A stretch of 64,000 bases of DNA from Diaporthe sp. PMI_573 (Eukaryota > Ascomycota > Sordariomycetes > Diaporthales > Diaporthaceae), in NCBI GenBank assembly GCA_021399435.1, contig JAJTUP010000007.1:310001-374000 (forward strand), written 5' to 3'. Below, one piece after another: positions 40,758 through 52,388 of this stretch (positions are counted from its first letter, which is position 1; each line of letters begins with the position of its first letter). The notes under the pieces were generated by a model. The model was given only the letters and a program-made list of their open reading frames with translations, did no database searches and was not told the DNA's origin. Both the position numbers and the translations under genes were made by a program.

Positions 40758-41918
40758 TTTAGACCAGTCTAATTTTGCACAGTCGCAAGGAAAAGACCAG
40801 AGTCAGGACACAGTGAATGATTCGAATGGAGAGATCAACTACCGTTCGAGTAGACGAGAACTTCTGGCACACACAATGAAAAAGCCACTTTTATCAAGTT
40901 GTAGTTTCCATGACTTGCACAGCCCCAGCTAAACGTGGGCAAGGTAGAGACAATAATTCATCTAGAACATAACGGGATCGCCATGCTGCAGCTAAAAGAA
41001 TTGACTAGCACAGGCAATGTCGATGTACGACCCATACGAGTATCCGGATTCGGGTTACCACGTGGGAACCCGGGAGCGCACATAACCACCCTTCCAGTAC
41101 CGTCGCATGCATGTTCTCATAAGCTGTCTCTATGCTTGCTCTAAGCCGCATATATCCCACATATAGGAATAAGCTATATACAAACAGTGGACGAACGGCT
41201 CAATGCGAGATAAGCAGTTGCTGAGCACATTTGCAGTGAGCCGCTTAAAAGAATAAGCTGTTAATAAGTAGTTGCGCGGCTTGAAGCAGAAGGAGCTGTA
41301 TGTGGACGGATGGTTTGAGAAGAAGGGGTTGGCGAAGAAGGAGCGGAATATATACGGCTCCCTGAACTTACATCCCGCCGGTGCTGTCTGTAAAGGTTGT
41401 AAAGCGGTCCACGCTGTTGCTTTAGTGGCTGGCTACATTTGCCGTGACATGCTAGCAGCTTCTCAGGTCTGGAACAATATCCGGCCGGCGGGGAAGTTGA
41501 AATGCTAGAGGGTGTAGGCTACAAAGCACACAGTGAATACAGTGTGGCCCCACTCTGCACAAGTAACTATGCACACTCACACAAACAGTCTATGTATGAA
41601 ACTTGTATTATGAACAACTAGTCTTATTCCAATGATTCATTTTGCTGATTTACTAGAACAACCTCTTCTATTAGTCTAACAAGTTGATGTAAGACACAAA
41701 ATGGTTGTCTCAAGTGGTAGTGTGTCTTCTGGCTCTTAAGGACGTTGTTTAGCCACAGATTGATCCACGAGCCTGTGAGCATGGCCTTCAAATAGGATGC
41801 TGCAGGCACAGGATATGCCGAGCCTTCCTTGTTATCCAATGCTCACGGCGTGGGATCATCGTTTCCATTATCCCAAATTTCGCAGAACCCAAGAACAATC
41901 CCAAGCCTCCAAGTAACC
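40758..41918. other. intergenic, no supported gene
   Basis: Promoter of the RTA1-like gene on the left. An AT-rich patch (41150-41270) has repeated AATAAGCT motifs. A plus frame at 41272-41508 with several Cys has no ATG start and no known domain. Nothing firm. Confidence 0.45.
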
Positions 41919-42347
41919 TCACATGAACAGCCGCCCCACAGCAACTGCCAGAACCACAGCTAGTCCGAGCATCCCGTCGCCCGCCACCACACCCCTGGGA
42001 GCGGCAGACAGCAACAAAGCAGAGGGCGGATTGGAGGAGTTGGTCGCCCTGGCGGTAGACGTGATACAGCGCATGAACTCAGACGACAGACTGGACGTGT
42101 CGGATGTGGCGTTGGTATAGTTGGACGGTAGGTCGCACCACTGCCAGCAGGTACCCCACTCCTCGTTGCCGGCAATCTGTACTGGGTTGGGCTCGCAGCA
42201 GCTAACCATCCAGTCGTCCGGGCTGTCACCAGTCAGATTGCCGCGCGGGACGACGGCGTAAACAGACTTCCTGTCGATGCCGATGTTGATAGGCTCGGGA
42301 ACAGCGTTCTTTGGGCAGGTTGCGGCGTTAGTGTTGTTGGTTGACAT
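41919..42347 (-). CDS. small Cys-rich protein with hydrophobic C-terminal tail
   Basis: A single exon of 142 residues. It has seven Cys, mostly in a compact block (MVSCCEPNPVQIAG, WGTCWQWCDLP and FMRC), several N-glycosylation-type sequons (NYTNATSD, NSSN), then a Ser-rich stretch. A ~20-residue hydrophobic tail (LGLAVVLAVAVGRLFM) ends right at the stop. The tail looks like a GPI-anchor signal or a tail anchor. However, the N-terminus MSTNNTNAATCPKNAVPEP lacks a signal peptide, so either the true start is upstream or secretion is unconventional. I have seen this Cys-Cys-x-Pro-Asn layout as a fungal conserved-hypothetical type, but with no known function. The ATG at 42347 is the first in frame. 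Confidence 0.65.
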   Translation of the reverse strand: MSTNNTNAATCPKNAVPEPINIGIDRKSVYAVVPRGNLTGDSPDDWMVSCCEPNPVQIAGNEEWGTCWQWCDLPSNYTNATSDTSSLSSEFMRCITSTARATNSSNPPSALLLSAAPRGVVAGDGMLGLAVVLAVAVGRLFM

Positions 42348-44329
42348 GGTGGCGGCGGGATAAAGGAAGATGTTTTTTGAGATGACTGAGGTGAGTGGTG
42401 AAAAAGGTGGTAGCAGTCGACAGGCGAGTGGCTTTGATGATGCTGGACACTTGTGTCACGGGAGGGGCACAAGAGATCTCAAGTTTTGTTCACAACTGTG
42501 ATAATTCGAATAAAATACCGTCCAACTAGAAAAAGAGAGAAGGAAGAGAGAAAGCTTCCAACAGACATAAAGACCCACCTGCCAGTCACACGCAGCCGCG
42601 GAGGGTCCCACCAATTGTCAGCTTGGTCAGCAGTGGAAGGCCTCCATATGTAGCTTCAGATCTAACCGAACCCAATTATCGTGAATGCTTCGTTTTTGCG
42701 CCCAACCAACGGTTGACGATTGTATTTACTAACCTGTCATAATGGCCAACAGCTGCAGTATGGAACGCTTCACATCGGACTATACTTCTGCTTTGAGAGG
42801 AATGTCACCTTGCTAACTCCCAACAGCTAGTCACCAAATAATTCTACAACGGACGCTGCCCGAGTTTGTGCGGCTGTTGGCCATAAAGAGGCCAACAAGG
42901 CGCCGCCGCAGGCCAGGAAGGCCTCGACCGGTGATGCCAAGGACACCTGAAAAACCAACTGCTTGGCGTCTCGATGGACTCTCGACTGAGGGATAGACTC
43001 GCTGGCATCTTCATCGAAACCGCCGGGCCACGGGTGACCTACGTGGTTGAAGGCATCCCAAAACGCCTCCACAATCGACATGAAGCGCCGCGGCATCTAG
43101 ACACGGCCCAACTCATCCTGCAGGAAGCGGAGGCGGTGAACGGGGTCCCGCCCGTCCTGTGCAAACCACCTGCATCCAAATGATAGACGGACAAGCACAA
43201 CAGGACTCGGTCATCTCTTTACTGAGCCCGGTACAGCCGGGATTCCTGATCTTTGAGTCCAATTCCAATCCGGCCCGACGCGTGGAAAAGCATAAGGGAC
43301 GAGAAGTGCCAAAAGTGCGGCAATGACAAGGCAGAAAGCACAAAGCCATTCTCCCGACCACCGAAGTGTGCCAACCGCCTGGGCCCACATCGAACCAGTC
43401 TTCGACCTGTGCCCCGCGAGGCCCAAGAAACGAGATGCGGTGCTGCACCACCCGAGTCAGAAACGGCTCAAAGCCATCAGAACTCACAAATCCGCGCCGC
43501 CAGGACACAATCCTTCCTTGGCAGCTGCGAACACGCTCCCGCCCGTCCGCCCAGCACTCGGAGTACTACCCTGTGGACCTCAAACCATACTTCTGACCCT
43601 ATTTTGAAGACACCACACGGCCGGCGGAGTTTTTCGCACTGTGCGACAAGAAGGTTGGGAAGCACTGGCACCTGGCATGGCAAAAGCGCACTCGGCCCAC
43701 GCGACCTGTTCATCTCCTCGGATGGATAAAAAAAACCAAGGAACCACGACCTAGTCATTTGTGGCATACATTGGATGAGAGGAAGTGAAGACGGGGAGAT
43801 AGACGGTGAGGCGCACATCTTTGACGGCGGAATCCGCAGGCCGGCGGAGGGAATGTTGTAGGCCAACGCAACACAGCTAGCCGCAACGGCGGTATCCTGA
43901 TGTATCGAAAACCCGTCGATGACATGGGGTATCTATGGACGCACTCCAGCGAGAACACAATACGATATTCCGAGATATGGACACAAAGGGGCCAAACTAC
44001 GGATCCACACGAAGATGAGGTCGTCGCCCGGACATGGGCAACCAACAACCGCAAGACGATGGGTCTTCCTCTAGATTCCAGCTTGCGGCAAAGCTAGAGG
44101 AAGGCTTCTCTCAAGGGAGGTCCGTCGGTAGCACAGATTAACAAGGAGACGACGCGGGTAGTCCTGCCCATGTCTACTATGAGGTATACAGTATGTGCGG
44201 GTTTGAGAGCCTGACAAAAATCTATAAAGAGTGAGCCTCATCTCGACGACGAACCAAGAAGAGAAGAACAGGAGCACACGCTGAAAGCATTTCTACCTTT
44301 TTCAACTCCAAATTTCACCACTCGCCAAC
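42348..44329. other. intergenic, no supported gene
   Basis: Several open frames of 80-160 codons exist on both strands (42.8-43.9 kb) without domain support. They may be decayed coding DNA, but nothing is demonstrable. TATAAA at 44223-44228 probably serves the gene starting near 44330. Confidence 0.45.
44223..44228 (+). promoter_or_regulatory. TATA box of the secreted pre-pro-protein gene
   Basis: TATAAA lies about 100 bp upstream of the predicted initiation site at 44330. The spacing fits a short leader with no upstream intron. Confidence 0.5.
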
Positions 44330-45571
44330 GTGAAGGGGCCATCTGCCGTTCTCTTTCTCGCCTTTGTGGCGAGTACGTTGGCTGCTCCCTCGACCAATGA
44401 GCAGAAAGTCACCCTGGGAATCTCCTCAATCAAGAGCTCTCCCAATACCTATATGACAGTCAGAGACAAGGCAACGTCTGAGCTCCTGGCAGCTTCAGAG
44501 TCCACTACCCTTGATACAGAGGCCTTTTCCATCTCGGCTGATGTAGATCAGAGCACAGGAGCTGGAAGCTTGATCATTGGTGAAAAGACCTATGTAATTC
44601 ACGAGGATCCAACTGTTTCTGGTGGAATTACCTGTAAGTGATTTTCTGAGACTTCGCCTTGCCCACCTGGCATGTGCCACCAGCAATCCCCGATATCTTA
44701 ATCTCTTATCCTGCAAGAAGCTAACGTCTACCACAACAGGTGTGAGACTGTATAATGACCAGGAGTTCTTTGTCTCCTGCGATATAAATGTTCCTGTCTC
44801 ATCCAAGATCCGAGCCCGCGCCCCGGTTGCCCGTGAGACCGAGAATCTCGCTGTCCTGCCGGGAATCCTGGACAAAATGATGAAGGGAGGAGACCCCACC
44901 CCAGCATTTGACGGAAACATGACCCAGCCGGCCGGAGATGTTGATATGCTAGATAAGCGGCAGGGTGCTTGTGGTATATGGTCTCAGACTACCCGCCGTG
45001 TTGGAGGTGGTAACCCGCACCAGAATTACTTTCTGAAGCAGCTAAGTGTATTTAATAACCCTTTAATTACCCCTTAGACTTGTTTTTGTTCTAAGCTGAT
45101 ATGCTGGATAAGCAAAACATCAACTGTGGCGCGGCAACACAGTGTGGCGTTGGCGAGTCTAGCTCTAGATCCTATACCATAGGCTGGTCTGCTAGTGCTG
45201 AGGCCTGGCAGTGGCTTAGTGGTGGTTTTGATGTCGGCACCAGCTGGGAAACAGGCAGGGAATATACCTGCACAGCAAGCAGTCGGGAAACCCTATGTCT
45301 CTGGTGTAGGTTCACATCCAGTGCCCCTTCCAGTCTCCCACCTTCATTAACTTGCCACTGATGCCTACCAGATAACACGGCCCACACTGCTTATACGGTG
45401 CAGAATGGTATGCACAACCCGTGCACTGGAACGCAGAACTCGGGTGGCCCGTATGTCATGTTCTCGCCCAACCGCAGGAACCAGGGCGGCGGGTATTACT
45501 GCGTCGTTGGCACTTGCCGGAACCAGGGTGACAACTACTGGGACTACAACGGGAGGGCTGGTGAACCTTGA
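44330..45571 (+). CDS. secreted Cys-rich pre-pro-protein with Kex2 site; start codon is GTG
   Basis: Four exons (44330-44633, 44740-45045, 45096-45305 and 45372-45571) join in frame to 339 residues. Residues 1-18 form a clear signal peptide (core SAVLFLAFVASTLAA). A propeptide of ~155 residues ends at a dibasic Kex2-type site, DMLDKR (Lys174-Arg175). The mature part of ~165 residues is Cys- and Gly-rich and aromatic, with CGIWSQ, NCGAATQCGVGE and YYCVVGTC. A second DMLDK without Arg occurs about 35 residues later. The first codon reads GTG, and no in-frame ATG lies upstream before a stop at 44282. The context CCAAC-GTG-AAG looks like a normal fungal start with ATG changed to GTG. I recognise no family with confidence. 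An extracellular effector-like or antagonistic role is only a guess. Confidence 0.65.
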
Positions 45572-46117
45572 GTGAGGAGCGCATGTAGGTTCATGCAATG
45601 CGCGGACTCCATCACGCGTCGTCACGAATCGTGGGGGTGGCGGCGATCTTGACGGTGGTCGTAAACAGGGGTTGGTCGGAAGGGAGCTCACCTAACTTAG
45701 GATGTTGTTGCGGGATGTTCAGACGAGAGGCAGCCACTGTACAATGTGTAACTTGGTACAATTCAAATAGGCTATTGAGACGGTTCTTACGTCCTATGGC
45801 TCGCTAGCCTTGTCTGTGCGGCTGCCACAAGGCTATCAATGTTTTCTGGGCCACGTGCCACAGACAACCGTATTCTAAACCCACTGTTATCGGTATTGTT
45901 TTTTTTTAACGCTAGGTATTTAAGCGTTTACCACTGTATGAAGGGACCGCCTACATACTGCTTAAGAAGCGTACGTACACGGATTAAAAACGAAACCATG
46001 TAATGACAACTATGGGAACCTCGCATCCTGGAACATTGTCATCGAAAGACTCGTCGTGAGATAGGTACCGTCAGACTTCACATGTCCTGTATTGAACACT
46101 TGACCTTTATTGTCTTT
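45572..46117. other. intergenic with one copy of a dispersed repeat
   Basis: 3' flanks of the secreted protein gene and of the epoxide hydrolase. It has a T run near 45900 and copy B of the repeat. No gene. Confidence 0.5.
45940..45998 (+). repeat. dispersed repeat, copy B
   Basis: Matches 39074-39128 in the same orientation, with 4 substitutions and a 4-bp insertion. It includes the shared GGGACCGCCTAC, GGATTAAAAACGAAACCA-type ends. Confidence 0.75.
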
Positions 46118-47450
46118 TCAGACGTTGATCTTTTCAATGACCGCCCGCACAAAATCATCCATGTCCTTCAAGAATACTTCAGGCTGTTCCATCGCTGCAA
46201 AATGCCCGCCCTGCTTCAAAGTCAGATAGAGATGTTTCTCTTTGGATTTTTCAACGTACATGTTCGTGTTGCCTGTAAAACACAAGCTGGCCCTTTTTCT
46301 CGACCAGTTTCTTAGGTCCGCAGGCGAGTTCATGCTTGAACCAGGAATACCCAAAAGGTTTCTCACAGTAGGGAAACTCGGGAACATTATTGCAAGCGAA
46401 TGTGTTCCGATACGTATAAGCGTTACGTGGCAGAGTATCCGTAAGCCAGTAGAGGGTGACCGTAGCCAGGATGTGGTCTACATCTAGAGGCTTTTCAGGC
46501 CACTCCGAGAGTTTCTCTCCGATCCTGACGGGGATTGAATTAGTAGTCAGAAACATCGCGAAGACTATACATATACTTACCAAGCGAGATACGCTAGAGG
46601 GCTTGAAGACAAAATCGCCCCTATCGTAGCTGGCCGCGTGCTATTCATAATGGCAGCACCTGATGTAGGTGTATTGAATCGACTTTGATGATACTCGACT
46701 GCCCCCTTCTCCCAGGCATCCAGGTCAGGGTCGTCTGCCTCAACACTATCAAGGGTAGGGAGCAGGTTCACTGGGAATATGTTAACCTTGTATACAGTGC
46801 AACCCAGGAGAATCTGAGAACTAACAATGGAGTCCAACCGCAGAGTCATACTTAGTTGCAAGGATAACAGCAATGAGAGACCCCACATCTCCCCCTTGTA
46901 CGATATAACGACCGAAATTCAGCATCTTCAACCCGGCATCGATGATTCGAGCAGCATCTTCGGCTATCCATCCCTTGTCGAGAGGTGGACCTGAGCTGAG
47001 CGTATACCCAGGCAAAGAAGGCACGATGATATTATATGGAAGAGTATCGGCAGTGTACCTTTCGCGGGCAATCTCAAGGGTTGGGATGAACTCGAGGAAA
47101 CTGCCTGGCCAGCCGTGGAGAAGAACGAGTGGTGTCGCGTCCTCGCGTTCCGAAAGTAGCGCGAGGAAATGAAGCTCAACGTCGCCCGTATGATCCGGAA
47201 CTGTAACCTTGTAATTTGAGAACGAATTGATGCGGTGTTCTTGCGCGTGCCAGTCGAACTTGGTCAACCAGTAATCTTTGGTCGAGGTGAGCCATTGATG
47301 GGAGACGCCATACCGACCGTCTGTATGTTGGTTCTCCCAGGTCAACGGCCCTGTTCGTGAGAGGCGGAGGAGCTCCTGAAGTTGAGAGTATTCGTCATCA
47401 GGAAAATTGACCTTGAAAGGACGCGCAACCTCGGGCAGAGTGATGACCAT
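46118..47450 (-). CDS. epoxide hydrolase, alpha/beta-hydrolase fold with EHN domain
   Basis: Hydrolyses epoxides to vicinal diols; 390 residues, the usual length. Exons 47450-46826, 46770-46581, 46524-46260 and 46210-46118 (introns 55, 56 and 49 bp) all keep frame. The N-terminal EHN domain has FPDDEYSQLQELLRLSR and W..KFDWHAQEHRINSF. The oxyanion motif is HGWPGSF, and the nucleophile is Asp188 in QGGDVGS. The cap region includes AWEKGAVEYHQSRF, and the catalytic His363 lies in GGHFAAMEQPE. The last intron was placed so that YRQHEH joins GGHF; without it the frame breaks before the catalytic His. No signal peptide. Divergent from the dienelactone hydrolase gene across 809 bp. The two together suggest detoxification or catabolism of an aromatic or epoxide compound (inference). 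Confidence 0.92.
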
Positions 47451-48259
47451 TTTGTGTGAAAGGAATGTGAAGTCGAATTGAAAGTGCAGTGCTTCTATCA
47501 CAACTTCCGTGAGGAACGCTAGAAGAGGACGCAGGGTAGCTGAAAGCGTAGTCCTGATACCAAAACTTTCATTGGGATCGCCAGACGAGGCCGAGCCTTT
47601 ATGTTCGTTCCTTCGCCGCTCGGAAAAGGGGAATAAGTCGAAAAAAATAACAATAATCGAGTTTTGTCCACCGATGCCCGTTCAAACGCGATAGAAATTG
47701 CCTCGGCGCTTCACATTCGTCGAGAGCTTAGACCTAATTTCCATTCCACAGCGACGGCTCGTTTCCACCCGTGTTTAGAGAGCTGTCGAGTACCTACCGT
47801 ATCGGCGTGAGTCACAACCTGCCCCAGTTCTTCATGCCCGTGGGGGAAAGCAGTACCGTATGTTTTCGACGCGTACTGAGAGGAGTGAGGCGGCGGAACT
47901 GCGGTAGCTTTCGCGATGACATGCGGGTGTGGACTCCTCCCACTTCCCGAGATATGGTTTCTTGTTTTTCTTTACCTTCGGTGTAGAGTCATAGATGCAT
48001 CGCCAAGCAGAAGCTACGGTGCAATGTGAAACGTGACTGAGCAAGTTATCATAGCATACTCCACATCATATGAGATTTCCAGCATGTCAAGTGTACCTAT
48101 TTATCGTTCCTGCGTCCTTTTCCCGCCCTGATGCTGTGCCAATTTTCATCACTCAAACATTAGTCATTGAAGAGCACGAATTTCTCATTCTCACAATCAC
48201 ACCTCCCATCTGATACGGGACTCTCGAGAGCCGACTGCGATAAGATAGGCTTGGACGAG
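47451..48259. promoter_or_regulatory. shared promoter region of two divergent hydrolase genes
   Basis: This is the only sequence between the epoxide hydrolase and dienelactone hydrolase starts, so both promoters must lie here. No clear TATA box or palindromic operator was spotted. Confidence 0.5.
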
Positions 48260-49227
48260 ATGGCCGACCACTCGTCCAATGAAGAGTATTTCGCCAAACC
48301 CCCGAGGCCGTGCTGCTTCAGCCTGAGCTCGCAGGAAGGAAGCCCTAATGGCAAAATCGAAGACATTACTAATGTTCCAACCTACGTCGTCCGTCCCTCC
48401 GACGTTGAAGATTCACTTACACCCAACGGCCATGCTTTGCTTTACTTCCCTGATATTTGGGGTCTCGCCGTCCATTCGAAATGTATTATGGATAAATACG
48501 CTGCAGCGGGGTACACTGTGATTGGTATGGACTACGACCACTCGGGAACTCTCCGGCGGGACTCGGAGACAGACCCGCTTCCACCTGGAGTCGACCATCT
48601 GGCCTGGATGATCAACCGCTGGGAGTTCTCGTCGCAGCATCTGCCTGGGTGGACGGCAGCGGTGCGCAGTCGCTTTGGCGGCGAGCTGAAGACTGCGACG
48701 GGGTGCGAGGCTAGATTCGCTTGTGTGGGATACTGCGCCGGGGCGCTTTTTGTATGCGACTTGCTGGCCGGTTCTGCAGACGAGGAGCCCTTTGTGTCAG
48801 CTGGCGCTTTTGCGCACCCTGCGGCGTTGAAAGAAGAACAATTCTTGAATATCAAGAGTGGGTTGTTTTCATACGAGATACGCCCCAACGAAATTCGCAT
48901 GGTCGCTAATTTTGTGAATTGGACAGGGCCCTTGCTGCTTTCATGTGCTGAAAACGACGAGGTCTTTCCCACGGAACATCGAAGAAAAGCTATTGACCTC
49001 TTGCAACAAGAAAAAAAGATGTACTATTTACAGGTCTTCCAGGGCGTGGGACACGGTTTCGCATCCAAGCCAGACACGACGGATCCGTACCAGCGTGAGT
49101 GAAAAGTCTTTCTCATTTCGAATGGCTCTGTGATCCCTCGAGCTGAGACGTAAATCTAGGATGGTGTGCCCAAGAAAGCCTCCAGGCTATTGCCAGTTGG
49201 TTCGATATGTGGCTTGTTCGTAGCTAA
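48260..49227 (+). CDS. dienelactone hydrolase family protein
   Basis: Alpha/beta hydrolase with a Cys nucleophile, 300 residues. Exons 48260-49094 and 49160-49227 surround a 65-bp intron. The catalytic triad is visible: Cys159 in GYCAGA, Asp233 in ENDEVFP and His265 in GVGHGF. The N-terminal CCFSLSSQEG is reminiscent of fungal members that begin with a CC motif and glycine. The second exon adds the terminal helix WCAQESLQAIASWFDMWL. The ATG at 48260 is the first in frame; the in-frame upstream codons lack ATG. The cytosolic enzyme may open lactones or act on related carboxylic esters; the true substrate is unknown. It shares its upstream region with the epoxide hydrolase. Confidence 0.9.
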
Positions 49228-50419
49228 GCGTTTCACTGCTCATGGGGGCATTTCCGGTTGGGCGGGCGAACTCCCAGCCCGAATGGGCCCTCCCAATGTG
49301 ATCACAGGCTTGTTCTCAGGCATTCAGGCGGGGTTATTCCGCTAGTATGATGGATAGTCTCAGTTCTCGATACCTAGATGCTATTTTCAAGTCAGTATGG
49401 AAAGGCTCTGGCAGCGCAAAGATATAAACACTTGCGCTTGAGCCCATGGGGAATGTTGGCTCCCGCACTGGTTCAAACCTCATAACTAGTGGATTCCAGT
49501 GTTGTGTTGCTGTTCATTCGGGCGTCATCTTGTGCACCTGGAGTCATCTTCCTCAGATCTGGATTTCCTGAAATCGGGATTCACCCAGACCTGATTGGAA
49601 CATTGTTGCCCCGTGTATAAACCTGACTGCGAGGCCGGTGGACGAGACTGGTTCATCTTTCCAATGAAGCAAAGAGCTATGCCTATTTCATCACGGTTCA
49701 CGAGAAACGGAGGCGTCTGATCCGTAATGGAGAGTCATAATGGGTGGCGCGCCGTTCTACGCTCGCAAGGACCAAAGTCCTCCCGAGTAATGACCTGCCT
49801 CTTTCATCCGCGTGTTCATGTTTGTCATTCCCTAGTAAGACAATATGAGCTTTCCGTCCCATTAGACTGTGGCCAATGGATGGTGTTTCTAAGCCAAAGG
49901 CAATCTGGTAAAAACGGGTGAATACCTTTGTGACTGACCCCGCCACGTCGATCGACGACTTTGGGTCTGCCAGGTGTGCATGGAACATCGTGCGCGGGAA
50001 TGATTCGTTATGAGCCAATAGGATATAGTAGAAACCTCGACGCATTCCGGTTCTGGAAATTGCCTTCCAACTGCCGAGATTTGGGTCCAGCAATATGCAA
50101 GCTGTGCCGGAAGCGGGATGAACACTCAATAAGCTGGAGCTGTCTGTCCAACCAACCGTCAAGGGCCGTATCCCAATATATGAACAGCGGCAAGTGACAG
50201 GTTGTAGAGTGAGAGATTTCAGATAAGAATTTATTCGGCAGTCGAGTCCTGTGTGGATGATAATGAGTCGACTGGCTGGCAGGAGTAGATATAAATGCCC
50301 TGGTGGATCCGAAATTTGTTCCACAGGGCTTCTGGAGCGTCTTTATCTTCTCTTGAATTTCAATTCGAAAATAAGCAAGTACTTGGTAGAACCACTTCGA
50401 CGTCTGCAACATCAGTAAC
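49228..50419. other. intergenic, no supported gene
   Basis: A minus frame at 49698-50324 has 208 codons but no domain and no codon signal. ATATAAAT (50289-50296), about 125 bp before the DUF1996 ATG, is a plausible TATA box. Nothing else recognised. Confidence 0.5.
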
Positions 50420-51742
50420 ATGCACTTCAAGCCTCTCGCCGCAGTGCTCGCCATCCCAGGGGCCTTGTCAGCCCCTGTGGTCGAGGATCGCCAATACAGT
50501 GCCGCTCTCATGCGGTTCGAGTGCTCTCGACTCACCATCGAGCGTCTCGATCCCCTGGTTCAGCCAGGCATGGTACCCTCTGCCCACGTCCACCAGATCG
50601 CAGGTGGAAACTCGTTCAACGCCTCGATGACACCAGGGACTTATGACCCAGCCGCGCGGTCCACATGCACGTCTTGCACCTATGCCGATGACTTCTCCAA
50701 CTATTGGACTGCGAGCCTGTACTTCCGCGCTCGCAACGGGACATTCAAGCGGGTCCCACAGCTGACCAACCTCGGCCTACGGGGCAAGAATGGAGGCTTG
50801 ACAGTCTACTACAACTCACCCTATGACGGGAAGACTAAGACTACTGCTTTTAAGCCTGTTAGTCATTGCAACCAAGAATGTCAAAACTTATTCCCCACTG
50901 TCTAACCAGATGTGTAGGGGTTCCGCATGATCGTCGGAGACCCAGCGCTGCGCAGCAGCCAAGGAGGCCAGAGGCAGCTGTGCCACCGCTGTGAGGCCAA
51001 CATTGAGCAGAACCCCTTTGGAGGTGCGCCCTGCACGGGATCAGACACCTTCTCGCTGCCCAGCGGCACCTGCGGCGGTGGTATCCGCGCAACCATCACC
51101 TTCCCGACGTACGTCGCCGAGCCCCACCCCTCTACATCCCAAAGCTCTACACTCTAATACGTGTCATATGTCAATAGGTGCTGGGATGGAAAGAATGCGG
51201 ACAGCGCAGACCACAAGTCGCACGTGGCGTACCCCAGCAGCGGGACCTTCGAATCCTCGGGCCCATGCCCGGCAACCCACCCGGTCAAGCTTCCGCAGGT
51301 GATGTACGAGGTCATGTGGGACACGCGACAGTTCAACAACAAGGCCGACTGGCCCGCAGATGGGTCTCAGCCTTTTGTCTACAGCATGGGAGACAAGTGA
51401 GTATCTCTAGTCTTCAGCCGTAACAGTCTTACTTGAGGGAGGCCCGCTGACGGTCATTCTAGGACTGGCTACTCCTGGCATGGCGACTATCTCTTCGGAT
51501 GGAAGGGTGATGCTCTGCAGCACGCTCTTGACATTAGGTGTGCTGGAGATGCCTGTTCCGGCATGAAGACGCAGACTGCCGATCAGGCAAACAAATGCAT
51601 GCTCCAATCCTCAGTCAAGGAGGATGTTGAAGGATGTAAGTGTAATTTCTCTGTCATGCATTCGACTAACCTTGACTGTTCTGTTGCTGACGTCTTTAAC
51701 CAAGGGCTCACTGAGCTGCCCGGCGGAATGCCGGTTACCTAA
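50420..51742 (+). CDS. secreted DUF1996-family protein
   Basis: Fungal extracellular protein of unknown biochemical role, 352 residues. Five exons (50420-50857, 50918-51108, 51178-51396, 51463-51635 and 51705-51742) join in frame. The signal peptide [18 protein letters not shown] is followed by the DUF1996 opening [17 protein letters not shown] and [14 protein letters not shown]. Then come [61 protein letters not shown] and [12 protein letters not shown], all hallmark blocks. Eight or more Cys are expected to form disulfides. There is no WSC domain at the C-terminus, unlike many relatives; the protein ends shortly after the DUF1996 core. Confidence 0.92.
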
Positions 51743-52388
51743 TTGACGAAACTGTTTCTTTCTTGTGCGGTCCAGATAAGAGTTTTGGCAAGGAGACGGT
51801 CGTTTCAGCCACATGGCACATGGTAGTCTGCTCCAACATTTGAAGCCTTTCGACCACCCCTCAGTGAGGCCCAGTTCAGGCTCCCTTGAGGCATATCATG
51901 TCGATTTACGGGCAGGTCAAGGGCAATGATATTAGCGTAGTTTTCTTGCTATCTGTATATAATAAAGTTTGATAGTGGTGATATCATTCTGTTGCACGGC
52001 AAATCGCGGTGATGCTTGAGTCCAGTCCTCAAATGGCCTCCAAATCTAGGCAAAGCACGGCATTTTGTAGTTGCGGATGTTTGAGCTTGTCCAACTTTTC
52101 GTCAATATCTTAGCAAAGGCTGACCGTTTGTTTGACCGCGTTTTCCACCTGCGTCGTCGACGATTCGTATACTATCAGGACTAGTGGATTGAATGCATTC
52201 TTTGGGAGGCAACTTATTCAGAGAGATTGGTTTCGGGCTTTATGACCAACAACTCCAAATATATTGAAGCGTACTCAATAATTAATTCGACTAAGACAAC
52301 ATAAATCACATGCGCTTCGCAATATCGAGCAAACCCAAAGTGACTTTCTGGGTGACTGGCTCTGTCGTGCTCAATTTCCCTCTGCCCA
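51743..52388. other. intergenic between convergent genes
   Basis: 3' flanks only. AT-rich around 52240-52310. No gene. Confidence 0.55.

Noticed and set aside
41272..41508. 78-codon plus frame with Cys/His (CKGCKAVHA)
   Set aside because: No ATG start, no upstream exon or splice support, and unrelated to the Cys/His module at 28-31 kb.
43113..43866. minus-strand frames with EVWFEVHRVVLRV, vaguely like a BTB domain
   Set aside because: The match is a handful of residues, no exon chain continues it, and the surrounding sequence is random-looking.
45096..45210. resemblance of NCGAATQCG to small fungal killer-type proteins
   Set aside because: Only one short Cys motif fits; the rest of the protein has a different Cys pattern and length, so no family is claimed.
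48050..48110. weak similarity to 38684-38740 (ACTCCA...TTCCAGCATGTC...GTGTA)
   Set aside because: One side is coding for the zinc cluster and the match is short and broken; most likely chance.
49698..50324. 208-codon minus-strand frame
   Set aside because: No recognisable domain, no coding-like bias, and overlaps the promoter of the DUF1996 gene.
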